Below are positions 33,283-45,277 of a stretch of 64,000 nt of DNA, one piece after another. The notes under the pieces are model-generated. The model searched no databases. It saw only the letters and a program-made list of their open reading frames with translations, and was not told where the DNA came from. The stretch is from Micropterus salmoides (taxonomy: Eukaryota > Chordata > Actinopteri > Centrarchiformes > Centrarchidae): NCBI RefSeq assembly GCF_014851395.1, contig NW_024044681.1:27755585-27819584 (forward strand). The letters run 5' to 3'. Position 1 is the first letter of the stretch. Each line of letters begins with the position of its first letter. The translations under genes were made by a program, and so were the position numbers.

Positions 33283-36200
33283 GGTAGATCGTCTACAGTA
33301 CTTACCTTCTTCTCTTCTGGGTGCTGCAGTTATCTACCTTGGAAATCATAAATCCTGTTGGACAGAAATGGGGACAACTGTGAAAACACTGATAGTTTAG
33401 CATGAAAGATTTTCCTTGGAATCTCGGGTGGAGTGACAGACTTCTTTGGGGGCATCAGACAAACGCACACACTCTGGAGGGATGTTAGAGAAACTGACTG
33501 GTGCCTCTCCAATGGACACTTGCAACTTTTGTGCTGTGATAATCGTTTGTCTCATGACTCTTTAGGATGATGTTCGGGAGTTCAACAAAGGAAGGTGTCA
33601 TGGATTGCACCTCCCTAAGCCTTTATCTTGTTGAAATGCGACAGATGTCAGTCTGACTATGGGACGCCTCTGTCATTTTTTCTTTCTTCACGCATTCAAA
33701 TGAGTTAATTGCAGATATGTTAGACGTCATACATCTGGGTGCGAGCTTGAATCTGCCGTGGAAGAAAGGAGAACACACTTGCACAGAATGCCTTGACGTT
33801 GTGGTAGAACGATCTTTGGAGATCCTGTTAAAAGTCAGAGGTGAGGTCCCATCCAGGAAGGGAGAACATTGTCTTAAATCATTTAGGGGAAATCACAGCC
33901 CATATTTCATGCTTGCTTTTTCTTTTATACTGTTTTGTCTGACCTATCATGATGAGCGTTACCTGCACTGCAGTATCATCCCAGAGCACAGGTACAGAAA
34001 TGCCCAGTTTGAAGGAAAGCTGCTGTACGGCGCTTCATTTCTTTGTTTATTACAGATATGCTTATTTTTCAGGTCCGTTAAAGTCAAAACCTTTTTACCG
34101 TAGAGCTTTTCATACATTTCATGCAAATTGTTATGAGGTCAGTGCAGACTATTCTTAAATTCAGATTTGTAATCCTTCTAATAGATGAATCCTGAGTTGA
34201 GAAATGAACCAGTTGACAAATTGTTTAGCAGGAGATATCGCCACCAATAAGGTCTTCTGCATTTTGTGCTATTTGTTCAGCAGCAAGACTCAGGATGGCC
34301 ATGCAGATTATTTTGCCTGCATTTCTGTCTTCATTTAAAAAAAAAAAGTGTTTTGGTTCCTCTTGTCAAAAGGAACACGTGTTGCATTCTATGACTTAGA
34401 TTTTTGTTTTTCTGACTCAGCGTTTGGTCTTTCCTTTTCTGTCTCATGGCATTGTATTTCTTGCATGTTTACTGGTGGAAATGAATCGCCATAGCCACAC
34501 AAAGATAACAGTAACACAACAATTGCAATACTAATCTAGGTCCTCAACTAGCCACTTTGTCAAACTGTGTTGAAATGTGAAGATGGGTTGTACGTATTTT
34601 TTTTTTTTACTGTGGATAACATTTTACAATTGCAATCCAGTGTGCAATATCGCCGTGTGATCCATACAGTGTCTGAAATGAGTTATGTGGACCTGCAAAT
34701 CATCACCCAAGATGCTGGTGTGGCCTGCAAATTCTTCCACAATTTTGTTGCAAAAGAGCTCATGTTAAAAGATCTCATTAAGTCTAGGGAGCCCAAATTT
34801 GCTGGCTACTGACTGGTCAGCTGTGACATCACTTTCATTGACATCTCCAAATCAGGATTGGTTATACTCAACATAACGAAGGAACTGTCCCGGTTTCTTT
34901 TCTCTAGAAGATATGATTTGGTTAATGTGTGGATTAATAGCACTTTATGTAAACTAATTGCTTTTATCTTTTAATTGCTAGAGAGATCTATATGTACTGA
35001 CGAAGAAATACTCATTGAAAGAAATGGCTCTGGGCTGTTACTTTTCAGAAAAAAAATAAATAAGTTGATGAATACAGAATTATTAAATGTAACTCAGGTA
35101 GTGTTGACAAAGCCATGACTGTGTTATGAATATTGTTTTTTTTGCCAAATGGCCCCTGTCATGTAATGTTCTCAAAAAAATTGGAAATGTTGAATTGGAG
35201 TCCTATTATATAGAGTCTCATATGATATGACAAAACACCAAATAATTGTGAGGAAAACTGTCATGGCATGCAAGGTGCTGGCATTGATCATTTTGGGCTC
35301 TAAAAATAGAAGTTGTCCTGTCTATTTCCCAACTTAAAAAAAAAATAAAAAAAAATAAAAAGGGAGGGGGGTGGGGGAAGCACATTGCTCCATGCTCCAT
35401 TTTCAATGTATACTAGACTTCTTGCAATCTTTGAATGGTTGGTTGATTTTTCTCACTCATGTCTTCATAGTGAAGCACCTCTTGATTTGTTATTGTTGAA
35501 CATCAGAGGTGTTTCTGTGGGTTAGCTAGATCTGGGTACGAGTTTTCAAGTACAATTCTTTCCACTGTGTGCTGATTAGGCAGCACCGCAGCTCGTACTT
35601 GTGTGCAGAGGAAAGGGGGAAAGTCAGAACTGCAGCCAGTTGTCTTGACATTTAACGTCCATGCCTGATCTCAGCCAGCTCTCGGGTATTTAAAAGGCAT
35701 TGGGTTTTTTTTTTTTTTTCTTCTTCTTTTGGCTTCCATTGTGCAGCGTGTGATGGATGAGTGTATCATCAGACACTGCCCTCCGAATAAGAATAATTGC
35801 ATTGGAGCTGGTCGATGAGGAAGCAAGGGTAATTGAGGAGATATTAACCATTGGCATTTAGACATTTTTTTTAATGTTTGAGCTGTGCTTGTGGAAATTG
35901 ACATTTAATCATAAATGTCATAAAGTTACACACAACTCTCAATTTCATTTCTTCCCGAATGCCCATGATCTATAGACAAAGTCACATAATCAGGTTCCCA
36001 TATGGTAAATGCAAAGTCAATAGACAGTGATGCATCTATAGGCTTCTAACTGTAAAACAGGGTGATCAAAATAAGTAGTATGTGACGTTACTGTAGTCTT
36101 ACAACCTTTTTCCTTTTTTTAAAAATGTCTTTTTTTTTTTTTTTTCTGAGAGGATGGACATGTACAGGGAAATCAGAGAACCTCTCATCCTCCCACCCCG

Positions 36201-36551
36201 AGGCTCCTCTTTTTCAAGCACTTAATACAGCGAAAAAAGGCTATGGTGAATATGCATTTATAAAGATAGAACTATTATTTAGCATTGTAGTCTGGAAGCC
36301 AAAAACAGGTTAATCAGTAATTTGGGGTGGGGTGGTGATAAGTGACTGACTGACTGTTGTGGTGTGTTCAAAGGAAAGCCTGACCACGTGGAGTTTGTAT
36401 TTCCACCCCCTCAGGATGTGCAGTCACCTTGAGGATGCTTATGCAGGCTTCCAGGTGACGAGTGTGGCCTCACTGTTTTGTGGGCGTGTGCGTAGCGACT
36501 TCTTGCTATTATATGCAAGTCCCCTGCCCCACCCCCCTGTTGTTTATGTTC

Positions 36552-36553
<2 letters not shown>

Positions 36554-36583
<30 letters not shown>
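36554..36583. repeat. (GT)n microsatellite
   Basis: About 15 GT units within the presumed nufip2 3' UTR. Confidence 0.95.
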
Positions 36584-36586
<3 letters not shown>

Positions 36587-37613
36587 AACTTAACAGCAAT
36601 TTTGATTGTTTAAAATCTGCTTCCAGCATATATCCGTGCCATTTTTGTCTTTTTTTTTTTTTTCTCCTTACAGCTGATCCTACTTTCTTCTTTTTAAAGC
36701 GACATGGACGCAGCTGAGAGCAGTGAGCATTTCATGTGTGTTGTAGGGTTTTGAAAAATTTCACAGCTTGTGTTCAGAATTGCGTGACCTCAAGCCAAAA
36801 TCAGTTTGAATGGGACGGATGACAAACTCTTGCTGGTGTATACTCATGTCAGTCCATTGTCAAGTTAATGTCTGAAGTAGCACATAATTGATTTGAACTG
36901 ATTTAAAAAATTTAATGTTTTAACATGTTTTTATTCTGAGTGATAACCCAATTTATCCATAGTTGCACAAGTAGGATGAGACAAAAAGGAATAAATGATA
37001 CAGAAAATCAAGACGTCTCATTTTTTTTGATGAGGTTTAGATGATTTAGTTTACTAATTAAGGCTGATGTAGCCCCCCCCCCCACTTTTCCAGATTTTAT
37101 ACAGATGACTTTAATTCAATCTTCAAATAGTTGTGATGGAGTGTTGCGCTTTAAAACACACTGCATCCCAGAGTTCCTGTTTTAATATATTTTATTTGTA
37201 GTGACGTTGATCATGTTGTTAGGGGGGAATGAGGTATTAATGTGCGGTTCAACAACTCTGAATCTGCTTTTGCCAAAGGTACTCTACTCAGATAAAACTT
37301 CAGCTACTGAATGGCAGATGGGGGGTGACGGTGGTGGTGTACATAAACAGCTTCTTGGGTCAGGAGGAGTTTTTAGTGAAGAGAAATCACTACTGTAGCA
37401 GCTGAATGTCACTTTGAGCGTGTTATTATACGGTGTGAGAGAGGAGGAATCTTTTAAAAAAAAAAACAAGATAAATACCGGAAGTGCTGCTTCTTCATCA
37501 AGTAATCAATCGTCTGTAATGGGAAATGCTGGACTTGGGGTTTATGCTCGACTTAAAAACTGTCCCTCCTTTTAACTGTCATTGCCTCTTGTGGAATTTT
37601 TTTTAATTTAGGG

Positions 37614-37616
<3 letters not shown>

Positions 37617-37647
<31 letters not shown>
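37617..37647. repeat. Poly-T tract, 31 T
   Basis: Uninterrupted T run in the presumed nufip2 3' UTR. G runs of 12 and 13 follow at about 37746-37757 and 37839-37851. Confidence 0.95.
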
Positions 37648-37651
<4 letters not shown>

Positions 37652-38076
37652 CACTGACACCTGAGAGGTACAGTGTTTATGATTCAGCACACAAGGGAGG
37701 GTGAAGTAAACAAGGGCAATATGTGTCTTTACAGGACTCAGTCATGGGGGGGGGGGGAGTGAAAAGTGTAGAGTCATCTTTTTATGTTAGGTTTCTCTGT
37801 CATCTCAAATGGCTGTGCTTGTTGATGCGTTTTCTTTTGGGGGGGGGGGGGTGCTCCTCCTGTATCCCTTTTACATCTCTTGCCCCCTTTTTAAAAAAAA
37901 AAAAAAGGAAAAAAAAGAGGCAATCGCATTTCTTTCTCAAATGTCTTACAGGTTGACATTTAAGTGAGCAGTCTGATTATTTAATTTTTGTTTTGAATTT
38001 AACAGTGTTGCATTACAATGTTTTTTTTTTTTTAAAGCATGATGATAACCCTCAAATTTCAAACAATGTAATAGTC

Positions 38077-38082
38077 AATAAA
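38077..38082 (+). terminator. nufip2: Candidate distal nufip2 polyadenylation signal
   Basis: AATAAA leading directly into a run of about 20 A. An earlier AATAAA at 35055-35060 is an alternative proximal site. Confidence 0.35.
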
Positions 38083-38439
38083 AAAAAAAAAAAAAAAAAC
38101 TCCAGTGTTCACAATTTTAGTTTCCATTAAAATGTAAAATTTTCATGAAGAATTTGGTGTTTTGTGTGTGTGTGTGGTGTTCTGCTGTCAGATGGTTGGG
38201 ATTGAAAAACTCACCTGAACTGTTCACATATTGCTCACGGACAGTACATTGGCTTGCTTTCCATGACAAATCATCTTTATCACATGTGCACTGCCACAAA
38301 TGAGTGCAAAAATGTAAGTACACCCAGTACTCTTCAAGACAAGGCCTCCAGATCAGAATATAGTAGGATCCGTCTCAAGGCCTTTATCATGTCAATTTAT
38401 GCTGTGCTTTAGCTTTAACCAAGCAAATTTACTTGCTTT

Positions 38440-39095
38440 AGTACTCTCTGTACTAAAGCAATCATTTCAGGTACTTTACTTGGGGTTTTTTATACTTCAC
38501 ACTACACTACACTCAGGAGTGGAAATATTGTACTTTTTACTTTACTACATATATTTTAGCGCTTCAGTTCCTTTTACTAATTAAGATTGTACATTTACAC
38601 AGTATGATCACATTTATGATGCACTTGTTTCCTGCAGACATCTCCATCTTATGAAGTCATAGTAGTTCCAATACCTTATTTTCTCAAAACATGAAAATAT
38701 CCACCAGAGCAGGAAGAATAGTTGCTAGTACAGTAAATTGTCACTGCACTAGAACATAGTCAAGTCTTTGGACAGGTTCAACTGAATTAAAAACGGGTTG
38801 AAAGTGCACTAACAAATCCAGAATTGTCCTTTTGAGGCGTTTGCACTTTGAGATTGAACTGCCCATTAAAGTGGTTAAAATAAGCTCCACCTCGACTGGC
38901 TACAACGGCAAAAATCATACTTACACATTAATGCATCAGTAATAATCAAGTGATTTAATCCATCAGTGGCACTGTGAAACGGCTTTAACTTACGGTACAT
39001 GTAGTACATTTACTGAAAATACGTCAACCTTTACTTAAGATTTTTAATGCAGGACTGTTTTTACATTGGAAGCCACTTTTACTTAAAGGATCTGT
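38440..39095 (-). repeat. Third copy of the ACTTAAGTAAAAGTA repeat, reverse orientation, interrupted
   Basis: TACTTTTTACTTTACTACAT near 38531 and TTTTTAATGCAGGACTGTTT near 39041 are both from the reverse strand of the same family. The DNA between them is diverged or inserted. Confidence 0.55.
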
Positions 39096-40101
39096 AAACA
39101 TTGTTTAGTGGTGCATAATCACAAGTACATATTAAAATAAATTACATGAAGTGTACTTATAATAGATTTATGAATACATCGGCACATAGCAGTTGACACA
39201 TTATGTCTGGAGCTTCACCCATTCGATAATCCAGACTGGGTATTTATGATAATCTATGAGATGTAACACTTATATCCAAAGTATGAGAACAGGAGCCCAT
39301 GTTGTATATTAATTTATTTCCCTTTTGTCTGGCTGGAAATGTGGTTTTATTAGATCAAAAATCTTTGCATGTAATTCAGAAGTTAGATGTAAGTTAACTA
39401 ATCTTTTTCTTGGATGTGCACGCGTACTAGGAAGTCCTCTCTTGTTTTGACAGCATGTGTTAGGAAATGTTCTTGCTCCGTGATGGATGTGTTCACTGTG
39501 TTCAGACAGGCTGCTGGAGCAAGGACAGGGTTGCTGGGAGCTCTGTGGCCATAATGAGCTCAGATTGACCAAAATGCATTGGAGAGCTGCTACACCATCA
39601 GTGAGCAGAGGTGCTGATTGTTGTTCAAAGGCGCCCCCTTGTGGATGAAGGATTAGCGCACAGTTACTGAATCACTGCAAAACTGAAGAGGAGGTTTGGA
39701 GGTTTAATCATATGTTGATCGCATAAGATATATGGCTAAACTCAAATTTAACCTGTTCTCCCAAATGCTCCAAGTCTTATAGTTACAATTCTAGTTTGAA
39801 AAAGTTTTTTTTATGACAAGACCTTTCTGTAGTATTCATAAATAAATTGCAGTATGAATCCGTTTATTTTGATATATATATAAATTGATTATTATCTGAT
39901 TAGTTTAAAATTTATTTAATTGCGTGACTCCATTTTTTGATATACTGTAAATAATTACAAAAATCATCATTTAAACTAGCTTTCTAAAATGAAAGAGTCT
40001 GTGTCCAGGACACAAAAACAGCTGATGTTGATACACAGCCAATTTCAAAATGCTCACATGATGTACCAAAAACCATTTTATTCACCCTTCAAAAAAAAAA
40101 G

Positions 40102-40213
40102 CATATATCATATATATATATGTATATGTATATATACATATATATATGTATATGTATATATACATATATATGTGTGTGTGTGTATATATATGTGTATATA
40201 TGTATATGTAAGC

Positions 40214-40255
<42 letters not shown>
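40102..40255. repeat. Compound (AT)n / (GT)n microsatellite
   Basis: Alternating TATA, ATGT and ATAC stretches including a 24-bp unit repeated twice, ending in about 13 GT units. Open frames through it on both strands are artefacts of the repeat. Confidence 0.95.
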
Positions 40256-40259
<4 letters not shown>

Positions 40260-40433
40260 TTTTGTTTTTTTGGCCTCCTGTGTAAACCTTTGAGCTGTTT
40301 GCTTACCGGGATGATTCTGGGAGCTGTTGACGCTGCAGGTGGCGTCATTTCACCATAAATACACACATACACACATTTTATCACTCTGTCCATGGAATTG
40401 AACCGGCGTTTACCGCCGCCTCCTCAATTTTAC

Positions 40434-40615
40434 CTTGATTACTCTGTACTTCATGGAGGCCTCATGGGGCTTGATGGTCAGTGCAGCGGTGCTCAGAGAG
40501 AGATATTGTCCGATGTGCTGGAAGGTCACTAAAAGGCTTGATCTTTGTTTCAACAACTCATCTCTGCTGGGGTGTCTCTGAACAAGACGCTGAACTTCTT
40601 CGCACTCCAGGACTG
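40434..40615 (-). CDS. Candidate internal exon of an unidentified gene (61 codons)
   Basis: On the minus strand the sequence CATCCTTTTTGCAG is followed by an open exon of 182 nt and a GTAAAA donor. Entry phase 1, exit phase 0. The peptide looks protein-like, with a charged helical start (VLECEEVQRLVQRHPSRDEL) then LLVTFQHIGQYLSLSTAAL and ending MKYRVIK. It is more G+C-rich than its surroundings. I do not recognise the family. It could be an exon of an unannotated gene or a decayed remnant. Confidence 0.33.
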
Positions 40616-41064
40616 CTGCAAAAAGGATGAGCACAGGGTGACCCTTTTGGCAAAGAGAAAGAAGCACAAAAGGTGACAAGCAAAGGAAAAACTATCCATA
40701 CTGAGCTGAAGGGGTAAAGAGGTTTGAAATCTATCAAAACTGCCATTAAAATACATTCAGTATATATTTCACCAGTATGTTGGCCTCCCATCTGTTGAAT
40801 GTGTCGCTGCTGCAAGATGTGGATCAGGCTTTCATTATTGCAATTAATTTAGCAAGATAAGGCATCTGAAAAACATGAATATGTGATACTATTTAATCAA
40901 TTTACTGTAGCTTTGACGAGCAATAATAAACTTTGTGAGGAGACTAGACGTCTGAAACTTGACAAGGGGCCCCACTAAACACCATTTTTTGTAAGGGATC
41001 ACAAGCCATAAAGGTTGGGATGCACTGATTTCACACCAACTTTAACATTTTTATCATGCTCTTT

Positions 41065-41160
41065 TTTTTTATAAAAAGTATAAAGTAGCATCCAATGGAA
41101 ATACTCTAGTTAAGTACAAGTACCTCAAAATTGTACTTGAGTAAATGTTCTTAGTTGCTT
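41065..41160 (+). repeat. Fourth copy of the ACTTAAGTAAAAGTA repeat, 3' end only
   Basis: Contains AAGTATAAAGTAGCATCCAA and CTCAAAATTGTACTTGAGTA, the right-hand end of the family. Confidence 0.6.
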
Positions 41161-43738
41161 ATAACCTCTGGCCATCATGAAGAAAACTGAAGCAACCTCC
41201 GTAGTAAAACAGTAAAGAAGATTGAAACAGGAGAAATGTTGTTAAAGTAATCAAGTCTCAAAAAAAGTGTTTACGGTAAAAAACAACAAACATACAACAT
41301 ACTAAACAGTAAAAATCAATTGTTTAAATCAAATAAAGTTTATCTATTTTAACTTAATTTTGATCCGGTTGGAGGAGTTCATACAGGAAACCTTTGTATC
41401 TTGCTTAAAGGGGGCTTTTAGGATTGATCTGCTCTATGGCGCAGTATGTAAAATGTGACACAGTTTCTCTAAAGCTCTGTGTAATTGTGTCTATTATTCA
41501 GGCCTCATATTTGTGTGACACTGTTCAGTAATCCGCGTTCTTGTTCCTCTGTTGCCTTTGGTTTGGTTTTGTGAGTCACAACTGAAGCAAAACGTAATGA
41601 CATTTCTCAGTTGTACAGGTCAAGAGCTGTTTTATAGAGCTATTTTTTTCTATTGAAAGCCCTCACACATTTTCATGAGTCCTTACATGCTGTTCATACT
41701 TGACAGGCACAGAAACCAGGAGCAGTGTATCATCCAAGTGCATCTCCTGCTTTCTGGGATGAATATATCAGCTCTGAGCAGACAGTCCCTGACATTTAGT
41801 GATCTGTAATGATCACCACAAACCTTACATCATCAAATGTCAGACTGAAGCACTTGCCACAGTTTGCAACTGATCTGATGTACATTGTGGTTCAAAGAAG
41901 AAATACTGCAGGCTCAGCCCCTTAGTGTTCACCCTGAGCCTTAAAACACAGAACCCTCACAGACTTTAACATCAGCCATGAGGAAGGTATAAGGGCTCAA
42001 AATGCTTTACTGGGAATGGGACAGCAGGTTGTGAAATCAAAATGCACCAGGGGCAGAGTAAAGTAAAAGATGTGGCTCATATGTACGTGTTAATAGCACA
42101 CTGTATATACATTTATATTTTACAAACACACATTCTTCCTGTGATTTTATTTTGGTATATGCTGTTCATCATGGAGTTGAGAGCTGCATCATGCAAATTA
42201 TTTGAATCAAACCACCAACCTTGTGTTAATGGGCAACCCTCTCTTCTTCCAGAGCTACAGCGGCCCCCATCCATTTTAATAAGACATGGGCTAAATTCTA
42301 ATGCTAGCATGGCAACACAGTGACAATACTAACAAGCAGGTAATAAATTACCCAGTTCACCATCATAATGTGTCCTGTTAGCATGCAAAATTTTGAGTGC
42401 TAAAAACAAATTACAGCTGATGCTGATAGGAATGTTATTAGTTTCGCAGGTATTTGGTCATACACCAAAAAGATGGGCAAATGTTGACAGGATGATGGCG
42501 CTAGAAGTCAGAAGATCACCTAAGTCATTATCTCCTAGGGACCTTTGACTATCTCTAGCAAGAGTGGAATGGAAATAGTTAAGGTTTCACCAATTCTGTT
42601 TATGTCTGTCATTTTGAATATTAAATAGTATTTCTTCAAATACAATACATTTTACAAAGCAAAGCAGCAGGTGTTTTTCTGATCTTTAGTGTATAAAACA
42701 ACAGTTGGTGTTGTGATCATGAAATAATACACTGGTAGATTTGGTCAAACCACAAATTCTCAAATATGAGGCAGAATATGTATATTGTGCCTATGTATGT
42801 ATTGTAAAGGGGCTCTGTAAGACTTTTTTTGTAAGCTGCTGTGTTGAGGAGGCTTGATACATATGCCTCTGATTATGGCTCAATGAAATCCTCTGATTAT
42901 GCACTGGACTGTCATCATCCATCACTAAAGCTGTCCATATATTTAGGCTCATTGGTCTCAGAAACATACAGTATGTCTCCGGTTCCAGTCTGTCTAGTCA
43001 CAAACACCAGTTGCCTACACTCTGTCTCTATGCATGTAATCCCACAGGGCCGATCATTCATTTCTGTTTACTCACACTCCTCAGTGGCCCCTCTTCATGA
43101 CACTTGTTCATAAGTGTGGGGAAGATGGAGTAAGTTAGAAAAGACTTGAAATCCATATAGGCAGGTGGACACCGTGACACGTGACACGTCTCTTCAGCTC
43201 TGCGCTAAAGAGATCTGCATTTAGATTATTGAAAAAAGACATGATACAGTCCAGCTATAAGGATGGTACTGCAGCCCAAAATATATAAAACAAGTACATG
43301 ATGAGACAGTGTGCCCAGTGGGGCATCCACATGATCTCAAGAGCAGGGCCACCAGTGTTGCCTGAAGACTGTGGCAAGTGCAGCTGGCCTGCTGGTGATT
43401 TCTTTTTGGTCATCAGTAATATTCTCCCAGCAAACTGCTGCATATTGTTTGCTGCTAGGTGGAATTAAGCTTTGTGTGCTGTTGGGCTTCTGTGGAGGAG
43501 GGGGTGGGCATTTTGTGTGATATGGGCCATTGACTGCTTTTCCATAGCTCAGGAACAATAATGAGATTTTTTTTCCCCCAGAATATCAGTGCCGCCATTC
43601 AGCGCACTGATTGTGTTTATGAAATTGTGCATACATCTTTCAATGCTGGAGCAGGGGAAGGGAAAGCTATTTTCAAAACATTAGCAAATTGTTTTCTGTT
43701 ATTGTGCAGAGATTGATAAGAGTATGTGTTGTCTAAAA

Positions 43739-43784
43739 ACACACACACACACACACATACAAACACATCCGGGGGGGGGGGGGG
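43739..43784. repeat. (AC)n followed by a 14-G run
   Basis: About nine AC units at 43739-43757 and G14 at 43771-43784. Confidence 0.95.
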
Positions 43785-45117
43785 ACATAAAAAAGCAAAA
43801 GCATGCTGTTTGGCTTGGAATTGCCTATTGCTCTGCCCATCCACCAAAAAAAAGAAAAAAAAAAATACTTAAAGAAATATAAACTGTATCACCTTACGTT
43901 AATACTGTCATTAAGCTGTAACTACAGTAAATTCAATTGTTGCTTTGCGTAAGTTTAGGTGTACTATAAAATATATTTTGGAGATTATGCAATGTAATGT
44001 ACTGTTATGCAGTTTATGTGGTTGCTGTTTATTATTATGATTTATTACTTAATTCATATGTATGCATCATGCATTTGATCTAATATTACATTGCTGTGCT
44101 GCTTAACAAATATTCCCGATGAGATATAAAATTGACCTTGAGCTGACCCTGCCGATCTTCTGTCAAATGACTTGAGATTTCACACAAATCACCTTTTATC
44201 TGATAAGAAAACCCCTGTATGGCAGTGTTAACCCACAGGCGTGCTTGTGTTCCTTCTCATGCATGGCAGGTTACAGCTCTCGTTAGTGGTTGCACTTTAG
44301 AGGCAGCAAAACCGATTTTCTGAGCTTTTCATTGCGTGGAAAAAGCATGGAAACGTTTGTGTCATAACAGCATTACTTTGCAGACACATTTTTTTGATGA
44401 TGCCACATCGCAACTGGATTACACTGCACTGTGATATGGTTCTTATCTGACATCAGAGGCCCCTTTGAGCCCATTTCCCTGACATTTTTATTTATTTATC
44501 ACAAATCCCACAAATCCAGTTTGAAAGCGCTTGAACAAATCTTCTCAAACAACAATGCAAATAATATTGAAGTCTGCATGGATTTTTTTGGGGGGCTAAT
44601 TAATTAACTGCAGGCCTTTCTTTCTAGTGGAGTTCTGTGCCATTCAGAAAAGGGAGTTATTGTATTGTGATGAAAAATAATCAATGTGAGGATTTTTCAC
44701 AGTGGGAAACATTTTGATTTGAAATATCAGAACGCGTTGGTGACACATGCTCTAACTGTTCAGTATTAGATTTAGCAGGCCTCTTAACCTGTTGGCAATA
44801 AGCAGAGTCTTTCCACCTTCACGCATACACATTCATCTCTCCTTAATTTAATTTTTTTAAGTTTGGGGATGCCTAAAAACAGGGAGGACTGGGAGTGTAG
44901 TGAAATCTCAAATATGCCTCACTGAGTTATATTTTATTCCTAAAAGCAGAGACTACAGGCTGTGAAGTGAACTTTAAAAGCCAGAAATTTGCAGCACCCA
45001 GCCAAGTAATCATTAATCCATTGGTAATGATCCCCTCAACACCAAGCCCCCTCCCAACCCCCTTAGGATTTACTTTGTATTTTTGCTCTGTCCTCCGGTA
45101 ATAATTGACACTCTTAC

Positions 45118-45277
45118 CTGCTTCTACAGTCTGTTGCTCACTAGTTTGCTCTAAGGCAGCTATTGATTCTGGAGCATCAGATCCATGGAGACAATGATGA
45201 TGAACAATGAACAGACAGCTGCATCCTCTGTGATCTGGGCCAAAACTGATGGCCTTTGTGAGCACGTAATGCCTCAT
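45118..45277 (-). CDS. Candidate exon upstream of 40434-40615 (unidentified gene)
   Basis: On the minus strand a pyrimidine-rich acceptor (TTTTTTCTCATATTATCCACCAG) precedes 160 nt that stay open in one frame and end at the strong donor GTAAGAGT. Its exit phase (1) is exactly the entry phase of 40434-40615, giving TVEA joined to AVLECEEV. The second half of the peptide (SDAPESIAALEQTSEQQTVE) is more convincing than the first. A shorter form could begin at an AG just before AATCAATAG. No family recognised. Confidence 0.25.

Larger units (their letters stand above)
33283..38100 (+). other. nufip2: Probable long nufip2 3' UTR
   Basis: No coding exon is recognisable after the stop codon. The region is AT-rich with T, G and A homopolymers. 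AATAAA motifs occur at 35055-35060 and 38077-38082. A long 3' UTR fits the mammalian gene, but where transcripts end is not shown by the sequence. Confidence 0.5.

Noticed and set aside
33717..34103. 128-codon frame after the nufip2 stop
   Set aside because: No start context, splice sites or recognisable motif; the composition is that of the UTR.
40082..40393. Minus- and plus-strand frames through the AT/GT microsatellite
   Set aside because: Peptides of repeated Tyr, Ile, His, Thr or Val are products of the simple repeat.
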